A program made the translations under genes and the position numbers. A DNA stretch of 64,000 nucleotides from Microbacterium sp. LWO12-1.2 (GTDB lineage Bacteria > Actinomycetota > Actinomycetes > Actinomycetales > Microbacteriaceae). This document shows, in pieces, positions 9,089 through 18,031 of the stretch. A model generated the notes under the pieces. That model made no database searches. It was not told the DNA's origin and was given only the letters and a program-made list of their open reading frames with translations. The stretch covers positions 2,480,001-2,544,000 of the forward strand of contig NZ_JBEGII010000001.1 in assembly GCF_040675875.1 (NCBI RefSeq), given 5' to 3'. The stretch's first letter is position 1; each line of letters opens with the position of its first letter.

Positions 9089-9645
9089 CCTCTGCGTCCT
9101 CCCCCACGAAGACGGCCTTCGACGGCATCCGTATCGCTGTCGGCGTCGGCGGGCTTCTGGCCCTCGTCGTCGGCGTGGTGATCCTCGTCTGGCCCGACAA
9201 GTCCGCGATGGTCGTCGCTGCGATCGTGGCCGTCTACGCCATCGTCGCCGGTCTCGTCTATGCGGCTATCGGCGGCCTGAGCAAGACGAAGGGCGGATGG
9301 GCTCGCATCGGGCACGTGCTGCTCGGTCTGGTCTTCATCGCCGCAGGCGTGATCGCGTTCGCGAACCTCGGTCAGACGGCGGTCTGGCTCGGGGCGTTCC
9401 TGGGTATCCTCGTCGGCGTCCTGTGGATCGTGGAGGGTGTCGTGGCGCTCAGCACCCTCTCGGGCACAGGATCCAAGGTGTGGTCGGCACTCTTCGCCAT
9501 CGTCTCGATCCTGGCCGGCGTGGTGCTGCTGTTCGCGCCGCTGTGGGGCGCCATGGTGCTCTGGCTGCTCATGGGCATCTCGCTCGTCGTCCTCGGTGTG
9601 ATCAACGTCGTGCGAGCGTTCGCATTCGGCCGTTCCCGCGGCTGA
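9085..9645 (+). CDS. DUF308/HdeD-like membrane protein
   Basis: A 186-residue protein with six hydrophobic helices in the repeated pattern typical of DUF308 (HdeD acid-resistance membrane protein in E. coli). Short glycine-rich turns such as VGVGGLLALVVGVVIL separate the helices. Its ATG overlaps the amide hydrolase stop by 4 bp, so it is cotranslated with that enzyme. HdeD proteins are tied to acid stress in enterobacteria, which fits the glutamate decarboxylase and antiporters nearby, but function here is inferred. Confidence 0.82.
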   Translation: MTSASSPTKTAFDGIRIAVGVGGLLALVVGVVILVWPDKSAMVVAAIVAVYAIVAGLVYAAIGGLSKTKGGWARIGHVLLGLVFIAAGVIAFANLGQTAVWLGAFLGILVGVLWIVEGVVALSTLSGTGSKVWSALFAIVSILAGVVLLFAPLWGAMVLWLLMGISLVVLGVINVVRAFAFGRSRG

Positions 9646-9658
9646 TCCCCGACCGATC

Positions 9659-9701
9659 GCGAGGTCGCACACGCCTTCATCGACGGCGTGTACGACCTCG
9701 C
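9659..9701. terminator. Long hairpin between convergent DUF308 and LuxR genes
   Basis: Two 17-base arms (GCGAGGTCGCACACGCC and its partner) pair at 16 positions around a 9-base loop. It lies between two convergent genes and probably terminates both. Confidence 0.75.
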
Positions 9702-9722
9702 GGTCTTCCGGCTCACATCAGG

Positions 9723-11270
9723 TCAATCGTGAGCGGCTCCGGCCAACAGACGCATCCGGGTCGCGATGCGGATGGCCTCCTCCCTCGTCGAGCATCCGAG
9801 CTTGCGATAGATCGATCGCAACTGCGACTTGACCGTGTTCGGCGACACATGGAACGTCGACGCCATGATGGCCGTCGAACGCTGCGCTGGTAGCGCGTTG
9901 AGAATCCGGAGCTCGCCCGAGGTGAGCGACGGACGCGCTTGAAGGTCGCCGAACGCGAGGTCCGAGGTCGCCGCCGCGAACTCGACTGCCGCTTCGGCAT
10001 CGAGCGCATCCTTCACACGATCCACCAGTTGCCGTGGCATGATCTCGAGCAGTCGACGACGGTCGCCGCGCTGAGAGATCCGCGAGATCTGCCGTGCGGA
10101 TTCCGCATCGATCTCCCCCGTGCGCGCGAGTTCGAGCCACCCGGAGAGCAGCGTGGCTTCCGCGCGCTGGGCAGGTCCGAGCGTCTGATCGGCCGAGAGT
10201 GCGCGCAGCTCCTGCGCGGCCGTGTCCAGCCGACCATCGTGCAGTGCCAGGTGAGCCGTCGCGAGCTGGGTGAGCACACCTACTTTGGGGTTGTCCTTGA
10301 CGATCTGCCAGGCGTAGGCGGTCTCGCCCGTGGCGATGAGAGCTTCGATGGTCGAGGAGGCGACGATGTCGGCGGCGAAGGATCCGCGCTGCGGCGGATG
10401 GCCCTCCGACGCCAGCCGGATGGCCTCGAGCGCGTCCTCTGGCCGATGACGGGACAGGTAGGCACGACACCGGGCGAGCAAAGCGAACGGCCAGTTCAGT
10501 TCGATGGTGTCGGCAGGACACGCCCGACCCAACAGTTCATCGATCTCACCCGACCTGCGCTCGACAGCGATGAGCGCCTCAGCGATCATCTCCGACGATG
10601 ACGTCGCGCTCGCGTGCATCGTCGTGACGGACGGCAGCTCCTTCGCCTCTGCGAGCGCCCGCTCGGCGTCGCCGAGGGTTCCGCGCACCGCATGGGCGAG
10701 CGCCGCTCGGGAAAGAGCCATGCGGGCGGCGTACGGCTGCGCCGAGAACTCGCCGAGCTGGCGCGCGGTCGCGAATTCCAGGAGCGCGTGACCCGTCTCG
10801 CCGGCGGCAAGCAGCGTGGAACCGATCTGATGATGGAGGAACCACAACGGCCCGTCGATGCGGTCTCGTCCCTCGGCGGAGGTCTCGAGCAGGCGATCCT
10901 CCAACCTGCGCGCGTAGACCATCGCGGCCGTGACATCGCCGTTGATGCGGAAAGAGACCATCTGCGCCAGCGTCAGGAAGTCGATCTCGTCAGCGCTCAT
11001 CAGGCGCACATCCTGCGCGTGCGCCACCGGCTTGAACGATCGTGCCCTCCGGGCGAGCACGGGCGTCATCGGGTGAAGGATCCGGAGGATGGGGTGGCGG
11101 TCGAGCGAACTGCTCGGCAGTCCGACGATCGCCGCCTTGAGCTCATCCGGGTGCGAGGTGTAGAGCGGCCAGACATTCGTCACGACGGCGCGGGAGATGG
11201 TCTCGGGATGGCCGGCACGCACCGCCTTCGCGAGTTCGTCGCGTGCACGGCCCGTGTCGGTGAGATTCAT
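9723..11270 (-). CDS. Large LuxR-type transcriptional regulator (copy 1)
   Basis: A 515-residue regulator with a C-terminal LuxR/GerE helix-turn-helix (LTSGELRILNALPAQ, then STFHVSPNTVKSQLRSIYRKLGC). The rest is an alpha-helical, TPR-like region of about 430 residues rich in Ala/Leu/Arg. I see no Walker A motif, so it is not a classic MalT/LAL ATPase regulator. The ATG (MNLTDTGRARDEL) is preferred over a GTG seven codons upstream. It is a clear paralogue of the regulator encoded near 27-28.6 kb; segments such as LDGPLWF-type, ELNWPFALLAR-type and the HTH match closely. It is convergent with the hydrolase/DUF308 pair and probably controls the repeat-bearing promoters. Confidence 0.85.
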   Translation of the reverse strand: MNLTDTGRARDELAKAVRAGHPETISRAVVTNVWPLYTSHPDELKAAIVGLPSSSLDRHPILRILHPMTPVLARRARSFKPVAHAQDVRLMSADEIDFLTLAQMVSFRINGDVTAAMVYARRLEDRLLETSAEGRDRIDGPLWFLHHQIGSTLLAAGETGHALLEFATARQLGEFSAQPYAARMALSRAALAHAVRGTLGDAERALAEAKELPSVTTMHASATSSSEMIAEALIAVERRSGEIDELLGRACPADTIELNWPFALLARCRAYLSRHRPEDALEAIRLASEGHPPQRGSFAADIVASSTIEALIATGETAYAWQIVKDNPKVGVLTQLATAHLALHDGRLDTAAQELRALSADQTLGPAQRAEATLLSGWLELARTGEIDAESARQISRISQRGDRRRLLEIMPRQLVDRVKDALDAEAAVEFAAATSDLAFGDLQARPSLTSGELRILNALPAQRSTAIMASTFHVSPNTVKSQLRSIYRKLGCSTREEAIRIATRMRLLAGAAHD

Positions 11271-11502
11271 GCCGGACCCACCCACGCCCACCCCGGGGAG
11301 CAGCGCGGGGGTCGCACCCCGACGCGGCTCCGAAGTGCTCGATGGACGACGCGCGTACGTACGCAGTCAACGGTGGACGGTCGGATCATCAGTTCCCCCT
11401 GATCTGCCGACGCTCTGGGGAAGCGTCCGCTACTCGAGCTCGGAACCCTCCCAGGTCCTCGCTGACTCCTTCCTAATATATTGGCGGCGCCGGGGCGCCG
11501 AT

Positions 11503-11557
11503 CACCTCCCGACATCACCCGGGTGATCACCCTGGTGACACCCGGATCACCACCCGG
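11503..11557 (-). promoter_or_regulatory. Phased GGGTGA repeat array upstream of LuxR regulator 1
   Basis: On the plus strand CACCC/CACCT units begin at 11503, 11516, 11528, 11539 and 11551, spacings of 13, 12, 11 and 12. One pair forms the perfect 14-bp palindrome ATCACCCGGGTGAT. Read toward the LuxR gene the units are direct GGGTGA repeats. An AT-rich TATATT (-10-like) follows about 22 bases later. The array overlaps the 3' end of the FUSC gene. Suggests autoregulation. Confidence 0.6.
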
Positions 11558-13577
11558 CTGAGGAGGAGGACGCGGGGCCTGAGTCGGGCCGCCGCACTCG
11601 ACGCCTGCGCTGCGCACCACGCTGCTGAGCGAGGAGCGCCGCGCGGGCCGCGGCAAGCTCCGCCGCGAGCGCACCGGACACGCCGGGAACGGTCTCGGGC
11701 TGCGTCGGGCGGCGCCCTGAGGCTGCCGCTTCGGCGAGGTCGCTCAGTGCCGCGCACACCCCGTCGGCATCTCTCCCGGGAGGACGCCTGCCGGATGAGA
11801 CGGCGTCCGTGGACACCGCAGTGACCGCATCTGCAACCCTCTCGAGAGCGGTGATCTCCGGCAGCCACGAGGCGGTCGCCGCGCTGATCGTGGGCGGCTC
11901 GGCCAGCGACTGTGCGACCGTGGTGCGCAGATCGGAGATGCGACGATAGACCTCTCGGCGCATGCGGATGCGGTTCGGGTCGTCAGGACGGCGCAGCGCG
12001 AGATCCGCGTACGCTGCGATCGACCGGGCGATCACGGCCACCTGCGCGGCGAGATGCCGCGGCGCGTGCCAGGTCTGCGGCCAGGGCAGGTACCCCAGCG
12101 CCAGTACGATCGCGCACCCGAGAAGAGTGTCGAGCAGGCGCACGTCGAGGAGTCCCGCGCTGTCGCTCACGTGCAGCTCCACGAGCACCACGGCCAGCGG
12201 TGTCGTGATGATCGAGTACAGCCCGTAATTGCGCGGCATCACGACCGGGATTCCGGCCGCCAGGATCAGCACGACGAGGATCTGCCACTCCCCCCTCGGC
12301 ACCACCGCCACAGCCAGCGACCCGACCGCGACACCGATCAGGGTGCCGGCTCCGCGCTGCACGGCCCTCCCGAAGATCGATCCGAAGTCGGGCTTCATCA
12401 CCTGCGCCACCGTCAGCATCACCAGGTAGGGGCGGTCGAGCTGCCAGATGATGCACAACCCCTGAGCGACGGCGAGGCAGAGGATGAGGCGCAGGATCGA
12501 CCCCCACAACTCCGTGCCGGAGGTGAGGGCTCTTCGCGCAGACCGCAACCGAGCGGCGATCGAGGGCTTCCCCGGCAGGGACACGTCCGCGGCACCGCCG
12601 CCCTCCGCATCCGCGGCGAGGCCGTCGATCACGTGGGACACATGACGCACCGCATCCACGAGGGCCCTGTCCGGCCCGCCCCCGGGCGGTGGTGGCGGGA
12701 TGCGCGGGACGGGCCGCGAGGGGTCTGCCACCCAGGCCTGCACGGCCCGAAGCGAGGCGAGGACGTCAGGCGAGACGGCCCCGCGGTCCTCCGACGAGGC
12801 GATCGTGGCGTCGACCACCGGTGCGGAGGCGTTGAGGACGGCGACGAGGCTCTGCCAACGCTGGTCGTGCGCCGCCAGCTCTGTGCGGGCGGCGACCAGG
12901 ACGTCGTACGCATCATTGAGCGCGCGCGTCAGAGCGACCCCCGCCCTCTCACGCTCGGCGACGCCGTCCGCCACCAGTTGATCGACGATCGCGGAGTAGA
13001 CGCGGGCGACCGCGGCTCTCTCCGGGGCGAAGGCGCGCCCCTCGTAGGCGGCGGCGAGCACGGTCAGCAGCACCCTCCACGTCGCGCCGACGAAGAAGAC
13101 GAGTGGCGCAGTCCACGCCGAAGCGAGACCGAAATCAGTGTTGGCCGCCATCACGACGAACATGAGGAAGTAGATCGCCGACTTCGACGCGGTCGCGCTG
13201 ATCGCTCCCGAGAGTCCCGAGAGGAAGCCGGCAACGATCACCGCGATGAACGTCAGCACGGCATGGCCGTGCACCGCCGTGCCGAGCGCGAAGCCGATCG
13301 TGGCGGTGATCGAGACGAAGACCATCCGGTGGACGCGCTCGATGCCCGCGAGGCCGACATCCATCACCGATGCCGCCAGCGCCCCCATCGACGCCAACGC
13401 GCCCGCGCCGATCAGCGCATCGTCGTGCGGCGCGAGAGCCAGGCTCAGGGCGACAGGGGAGGTGATCCCCGCGGCGGTCAGGGCGACCCGATCCCATTGC
13501 ACGCGCGCCGGCGTCGTGCGCGCGAGCGCTCGCGCCCAGGCCGCTACGGCGCTCGCGGCGGGGTGCGTGCGGGTCAT
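11547..13577 (-). CDS. FUSC-family aromatic-acid-exporter-like membrane protein
   Basis: A 676-residue protein with two blocks of hydrophobic helices separated by a long soluble stretch, the YccS/FUSC plan. The first block covers roughly residues 25-165 and the second about 365-500; the second includes the characteristic FGSIFGRAVQRGAGTLIGVAVG motif region of FUSC_2. Such proteins are implicated in export of aromatic acids or in p-hydroxybenzoate efflux; the substrate here is unknown. The ATG (MTRTHPAASA) overlaps the stop of the upstream DMT gene. Last gene of a long leftward train. Confidence 0.82.
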   Translation of the reverse strand: MTRTHPAASAVAAWARALARTTPARVQWDRVALTAAGITSPVALSLALAPHDDALIGAGALASMGALAASVMDVGLAGIERVHRMVFVSITATIGFALGTAVHGHAVLTFIAVIVAGFLSGLSGAISATASKSAIYFLMFVVMAANTDFGLASAWTAPLVFFVGATWRVLLTVLAAAYEGRAFAPERAAVARVYSAIVDQLVADGVAERERAGVALTRALNDAYDVLVAARTELAAHDQRWQSLVAVLNASAPVVDATIASSEDRGAVSPDVLASLRAVQAWVADPSRPVPRIPPPPPGGGPDRALVDAVRHVSHVIDGLAADAEGGGAADVSLPGKPSIAARLRSARRALTSGTELWGSILRLILCLAVAQGLCIIWQLDRPYLVMLTVAQVMKPDFGSIFGRAVQRGAGTLIGVAVGSLAVAVVPRGEWQILVVLILAAGIPVVMPRNYGLYSIITTPLAVVLVELHVSDSAGLLDVRLLDTLLGCAIVLALGYLPWPQTWHAPRHLAAQVAVIARSIAAYADLALRRPDDPNRIRMRREVYRRISDLRTTVAQSLAEPPTISAATASWLPEITALERVADAVTAVSTDAVSSGRRPPGRDADGVCAALSDLAEAAASGRRPTQPETVPGVSGALAAELAAARAALLAQQRGAQRRRRVRRPDSGPASSSSAGW

Positions 13578-14479
13578 TCCGTGCGGCTCTCCTCCTTCGA
13601 CAGCGCGAACACGCCGCTGATCGCGACGGCACCGGCCGCGGCGAGCGCCAGGAATGCCCACGGCGCCGCGCCGCTCGCCTCTCCCAGGATCGCGATGCCC
13701 AGCACGACCGCGACCGCAGGGTCGATGACGGTGAGCCCTGCGACGACGACCTCAGGGCGGTTCGCGGCGTGCGCACGCTGCACGAAGTAGACCGAGAGCG
13801 CGCCGGCGACACCGATTCCGACGATGCAGGCGATCGTGAGCAGATGGGCGGCGTCCGGCCGGAAGCCGCCCGCTCGCAACGCCGACTGCACCCGCAGGAT
13901 CACCGTTTTTCCGAGGGTTGCGACGAACGCGGAGTAGACGCCGCCGAGCAGCACCCAGAGCATCGGCGGCGTGTCGGCACGCCTGCCCAACAACCAGATG
14001 GCCCCGGTGGCGATGAGCAGCACGGCCAGCACCACGAGCACCGCGATGAGCTGCCCGTCGGTGATGGCGTGCTGGGTGCTCACGAGCGCCGCGACGGTGA
14101 CGAACCCGGCAACGCCGATCACGCAGATGGCGATCGCCCGCACCACCGCCCGTGACGGTTTCCTCTTTGTGATCAGCGCGGTCAGCAGCGCCGTGAACAC
14201 GAGCGCGGCAACGCCGATCGGCTGCACGACCATGAGCGGAGCGAAAGTCAGGCTTCCCATCTGGAGCAGCACGGTGACACCGAGCAGCAGCGCCCCGACG
14301 AGCCAGAAGCGGTTGTGGACGAGTCGCGCGGCCTTCGAGCCCTCGACTCCCCTCGCCGCCTCCGCCTCCATCGCCCGCACCCCGCGGGCCTGCAGCAGAT
14401 TGCCCGCCGCCAGCGCCACCGCGGACCCGAGCGCGAGCGCGATTCCCACCAGAGGGGCTGATTCCAGTTCCATCGTCAT
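13574..14479 (-). CDS. DMT/EamA-like transporter
   Basis: A 301-residue protein with about nine to ten hydrophobic segments and no signal peptide. The opening GIALALGSAVALAAGNLLQARGV and the second-half VVVAGLTVIDPAVAVVLGI resemble DMT-superfamily and NIPA-type proteins of actinobacteria (often annotated multidrug DMT transporter or Mg-transporter-like). Start and stop both overlap neighbours by 4 bp, placing it firmly inside the operon. Substrate not evident. Confidence 0.75.
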   Translation of the reverse strand: MTMELESAPLVGIALALGSAVALAAGNLLQARGVRAMEAEAARGVEGSKAARLVHNRFWLVGALLLGVTVLLQMGSLTFAPLMVVQPIGVAALVFTALLTALITKRKPSRAVVRAIAICVIGVAGFVTVAALVSTQHAITDGQLIAVLVVLAVLLIATGAIWLLGRRADTPPMLWVLLGGVYSAFVATLGKTVILRVQSALRAGGFRPDAAHLLTIACIVGIGVAGALSVYFVQRAHAANRPEVVVAGLTVIDPAVAVVLGIAILGEASGAAPWAFLALAAAGAVAISGVFALSKEESRTE

Positions 14480-16131
14480 CTCTCGCCTTCCAGGTGGAGT
14501 TTCACGCTGATCTCGTAGGCATCGAGTTCATCGAGGACATAGCGCAGGGCGGTCGTGCTGTGGCGGCCTGACCGTCCGAGTTCATGCAATCGCGTGCGCA
14601 TGGCGAGGATCAGGGCGAGCTGGAACTCCAGCGCCTCCGGGGTGTCGGATCCGCCGGTCGGATCGAACGGGGCGATGAAGTTCGCCGCTGGCAAGGCGTA
14701 GATCTCCGCCGAGAAGGGCTTCCTATCGCCGTGCCTGAGCTCTCCGCCGGCGATCGCCGACTGCGCGGCCGCGCGCAGCTGCCCGTCGATCTCGCGGATC
14801 TCCTCGCGCGGTGGTCCGCTCGCCCCCGTGCGGCGGAGGCCGAGAGCCCTGGCGAGAACGGGAAGAGTCAGGCCCTGAAGGACCAGGCTGCCGGCCGCGA
14901 CGAGGAAGGCGATGAACACGAGCAGGTCGCGCTGCGGCGTCTCCGGCGGGAGTGTCTGGGCAGCGGCGAGAGTGACCGCGCCGCGCATTCCGGCCCAGAC
15001 CACGATCACATCGTGTTTCCAGGTCAGCGGTGACGCGTCGAAGTAGTCGATGTCGGCGCGCATCCTTCCGGCGCGCCGCCGATCCTTCGCGGTGTCCTCT
15101 TCACGGGCCGACAGCCGACTGCGCACCGATCTCTTCACGCGGCGGGCGTGGGCGCGCAGCATCGGGAAGACGTAGGCGGCACGGACGATCAGCAGGATGA
15201 CGAGCGCGGAGAGCGCGATCACGGCTCCTTCGAGCAACCCGTTCTCCGCAGCGAGGTTGCTCTCGACGATCCCCCACAGTTCGAGCCCCATGATCAGGAA
15301 GACCGCACCCTCGAAGAGGAACTCGATCGTCCGCCAGTTGAGTTTGTCGGATATCCGCTGCTCCGGGGTGAGCCAGCGCACCGCTCCCTGCCCACAGACG
15401 ACGCCAGCGACGACCGCCGCGACGAGGCCCGATCCGCCGAGCGCTTCGGTGGGCAGGTAGGCGATGTAGGGAACGGTCAGTCCGAGAGCGGTCGTCGCCG
15501 TCGCACTCTTCGCCCAGGCGCGCAGGCGCAGCGCCACCCACCCCGTGACAGCGCCGACGACAAGCGCCCACAGCACGGCCCAGGCGAAGGACCCCAGCGT
15601 CGTCAGGAAGGAGAACCCGGATGCCGCCGCGACGATCGCCGTACGCAGCAGGACGAGCGCGGTCGCATCGTTGAGAAGGGCCTCCCCCTCGAGCACCGTC
15701 ACGACACGACGAGGAACCCCGAGCCGCCGGACGATCGTCGTCGCCACAGCATCCGTCGGGCTGAGGATCGCGCCCAGGGCGACCGCGAGCGGGAAGCCGA
15801 GCCCGGGGATGGCCCAGAAGAAGAACAGGCCCAGCACCAGGGAGCTCACGATCACGAGCAGCACCGACAGCCCGCCGATCGCGGCGAGATCCCGGCGGAA
15901 CTCGATCGCCGGGGCCGAGACCGCCGCCGAGAAGAGCAGAGGAGGAAGCACGCCGACCAGGATCAGCTGCGGCGGCACCGACACAGCCCCCACCGCCGGG
16001 ATGAGGCTGACCCCGACACCGATCGCGACCAGGATCAGCGGTCCCGCCACCCCGGTGCGCGTGGCGAGGGAGTTCGCGAAGACGATGACCAGGACGGCGG
16101 CGATGATGAGGGCGAGGAGCTCCACCGTCAT
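14476..16131 (-). CDS. Na+/H+ antiporter, CPA1 family
   Basis: A 551-residue monovalent cation/proton antiporter. Around twelve hydrophobic helices occupy the first ~400 residues, with the ion-site motifs LSPTDAVATTIV and EGEALLNDATALVL typical of NhaP/YjcE-type CPA1 proteins. The C-terminal ~130 residues are soluble and charged. It would exchange Na+ or K+ for protons at the plasma membrane. It sits next to a CPA2 antiporter and in the same gene train as glutamate decarboxylase, consistent with a role in pH or ion balance. Confidence 0.9.
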   Translation of the reverse strand: MTVELLALIIAAVLVIVFANSLATRTGVAGPLILVAIGVGVSLIPAVGAVSVPPQLILVGVLPPLLFSAAVSAPAIEFRRDLAAIGGLSVLLVIVSSLVLGLFFFWAIPGLGFPLAVALGAILSPTDAVATTIVRRLGVPRRVVTVLEGEALLNDATALVLLRTAIVAAASGFSFLTTLGSFAWAVLWALVVGAVTGWVALRLRAWAKSATATTALGLTVPYIAYLPTEALGGSGLVAAVVAGVVCGQGAVRWLTPEQRISDKLNWRTIEFLFEGAVFLIMGLELWGIVESNLAAENGLLEGAVIALSALVILLIVRAAYVFPMLRAHARRVKRSVRSRLSAREEDTAKDRRRAGRMRADIDYFDASPLTWKHDVIVVWAGMRGAVTLAAAQTLPPETPQRDLLVFIAFLVAAGSLVLQGLTLPVLARALGLRRTGASGPPREEIREIDGQLRAAAQSAIAGGELRHGDRKPFSAEIYALPAANFIAPFDPTGGSDTPEALEFQLALILAMRTRLHELGRSGRHSTTALRYVLDELDAYEISVKLHLEGER

Positions 16132-16162
16132 CGTGTCTTCTCCCGCCGGAGCACCGGCCGCC

Positions 16163-17356
16163 TCATGCGAGGCTGCTCTCGGAAGGCGCTGCGGCGGCCG
16201 TCGGCTTCGACCCGCGGATCCTCATCGCGATCAACGGCAGCAGCAGTACCGACAGCATCCCGCCGGCGACCAGCACTGAGGCGATCGACGACGACAGCAC
16301 CCCGCTGGCGACCCCGATCGCGGTCGCCGCGACGATGATCGGCAGCCCTGTCGCCCCGAGCAGGCCGAGCGCGACGCGGTCGCGCCAGGAGGAACCGGCG
16401 GGAGCGGCGAGCATCGACGGCACTCCGCGGACCAGCAGCAGCGCCAGCACCGTGACCGGAACGAAGGCGAACAGGATCGGCTGTGCCAGGAGCGCGGAGA
16501 GATCGAAGGTCAGCCCTGTGTACAGGAAGAAGACGGGAACGAGGAAGCCGAAGGCCACCGCTTCGACCTTGCTCTCGACGGCCTCGCGGTCGGCTTTCCG
16601 CGCGTCGCGCATGAGCAGGCGCCACACGACACCGGCGGTGAAGGCACCGAGCAGCATGTCGAGATCGAGCGCGATGCTCAACGCGAGCAGTGCCGTGAGC
16701 ACGAAGAACACGATGCGCACGGCGAACTGGCCGGAGGTGTGCAGGGAGGAGCTGACGAAGCGGTACATGGCTCCGCGCGGGAGCGCGATCGACAGCCAGA
16801 TCGCGATCGCCGCGATCACGCCGAAGAGCACCAGCACCAGCGTCGACGGCCCGGGATCACGCGAGCCGAGGAAGACCGAGACGGCGATCAGCGGCCCGAA
16901 CTCCCCGACCGCCCCGACAGCCCCCGCCGCGAGTCCGAACGGAGTGCGCAACTCCCCCGCATCCCGCAGGATCGGCAGCAGCGTTCCGAGCGCGGTCGAG
17001 CACAGGGCGATGCCGATGATCACGGCCGCATCACCCGGCGCGAACAGCCACCCGATCGCCAGTCCCGCCGCGATGCTGATCATCCAGCCCACGACCGCGC
17101 CACGCCCGGTGCGACCGCGGAAAACGCCGAACTCGATCTCGCTCCCGGCGAGGAAGAACAGCATCGCGAGCCCGAGAGCAGCGAGAGTGCTCATGAACGC
17201 CGACGGGCCGGCCCAGCCCAGCACACTCGGTCCGACGAGGATACCGAGCAGCAGCTCGAACACGACGATGGGAATGCGGATCCACCGCGAGACCCCGCGC
17301 GCGAAGAGCGGAGCGAGCACGGCCAGGGCCGGGATGACGAACAGGACGGGTTCCAC
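16163..17356 (-). CDS. Cation/proton antiporter, CPA2 (Kef-type) family
   Basis: A 397-residue membrane protein with the Kef-type N terminus (VFELLLGILVGPSVLGW) and the LFFLAGSEIEF segment that marks CPA2 exchangers. No TrkA-N nucleotide-binding domain follows, so it is the transport domain only, as in many actinobacterial versions. Start is GTG. It lies 31 bases downstream of the CPA1... reading direction order: GAP protein, this gene, then CPA1. Probably K+ or Na+ against protons. Confidence 0.88.
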   Translation of the reverse strand: MEPVLFVIPALAVLAPLFARGVSRWIRIPIVVFELLLGILVGPSVLGWAGPSAFMSTLAALGLAMLFFLAGSEIEFGVFRGRTGRGAVVGWMISIAAGLAIGWLFAPGDAAVIIGIALCSTALGTLLPILRDAGELRTPFGLAAGAVGAVGEFGPLIAVSVFLGSRDPGPSTLVLVLFGVIAAIAIWLSIALPRGAMYRFVSSSLHTSGQFAVRIVFFVLTALLALSIALDLDMLLGAFTAGVVWRLLMRDARKADREAVESKVEAVAFGFLVPVFFLYTGLTFDLSALLAQPILFAFVPVTVLALLLVRGVPSMLAAPAGSSWRDRVALGLLGATGLPIIVAATAIGVASGVLSSSIASVLVAGGMLSVLLLPLIAMRIRGSKPTAAAAPSESSLA

Positions 17357-17359
17357 CGT

Positions 17360-18031
17360 TCACCCCGCCAGGTCGGCGACGCCCGCGCCGATGAGCTTGA
17401 ACCCGAGGATGACGAACAGCACCGTCATGATCACGGCATGGTTGGTGACGAGCCAGGTGCGCATCCCCGAGAGCCGCACCTCGACCTTGCTCGGCGAGAC
17501 GACGCTGATGAACCACGGGACCGCGATGGCCGTGACACCGATCGCGCCGAAGATCAGGATCACCGCGATCACTTCACCGACCGGGAGGAAGGCCTGCGAG
17601 ATGCGTCCGCTCGCGGCGACCAGCAGGGGCAGATCCTTGGGTGAGGCTGGACCGGCGAGCAGGATGCCGACGAGGAACGCCTTCCAGACCGTCAACCCGT
17701 CCAGGCTCGCCATCCACTTCGGCGGTTCATGCGAGTTGCGACTCTGCCACTGCCGCAATGCGAGGAAGAGCATTGCCAGACCGAGGATGATCTCGATGAC
17801 GTCGATCGTGATGTGCGGGCCCGAATCGGGTTCGTCCGCGCCCGCGGCCCGCCCGAGGAGCACCAGGATGCCCACGAAGACGATCCCCCACGTGTAGCAG
17901 CCGATCAGGAATGCCGTTCCGTTCGTGCGCCCTTTGCCCGAGGTCGCCATCAGGATCACGGCGACGATCGAGAGAGGGCTGATCGCGACGGCGACTCCGA
18001 GGGTCAGCAGATCTGCCAGCAGCACGATCAT
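17360..18031 (-). CDS. GAP-family (SfLAP/Sap-like) membrane protein
   Basis: A 223-residue protein with six hydrophobic helices, starting MIVLLADLLTLGVAVAISPL. The SPLSIVAVILMATSGKGRTNGTAFLIG opening and the central LLAGPASPKDLPLLVAA match the GAP family, named for mycobacterial proteins involved in lipid transport (Sap). The fold is related to LysE exporters. Its ATG overlaps the upstream gene's stop. Cargo is unknown. Confidence 0.8.
   Translation of the reverse strand: MIVLLADLLTLGVAVAISPLSIVAVILMATSGKGRTNGTAFLIGCYTWGIVFVGILVLLGRAAGADEPDSGPHITIDVIEIILGLAMLFLALRQWQSRNSHEPPKWMASLDGLTVWKAFLVGILLAGPASPKDLPLLVAASGRISQAFLPVGEVIAVILIFGAIGVTAIAVPWFISVVSPSKVEVRLSGMRTWLVTNHAVIMTVLFVILGFKLIGAGVADLAG

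Noticed and set aside
12054..13790. Long plus-strand frame opposite the FUSC gene
   Set aside because: Composition is histidine/arginine-rich with no domain; typical high-GC antisense frame.
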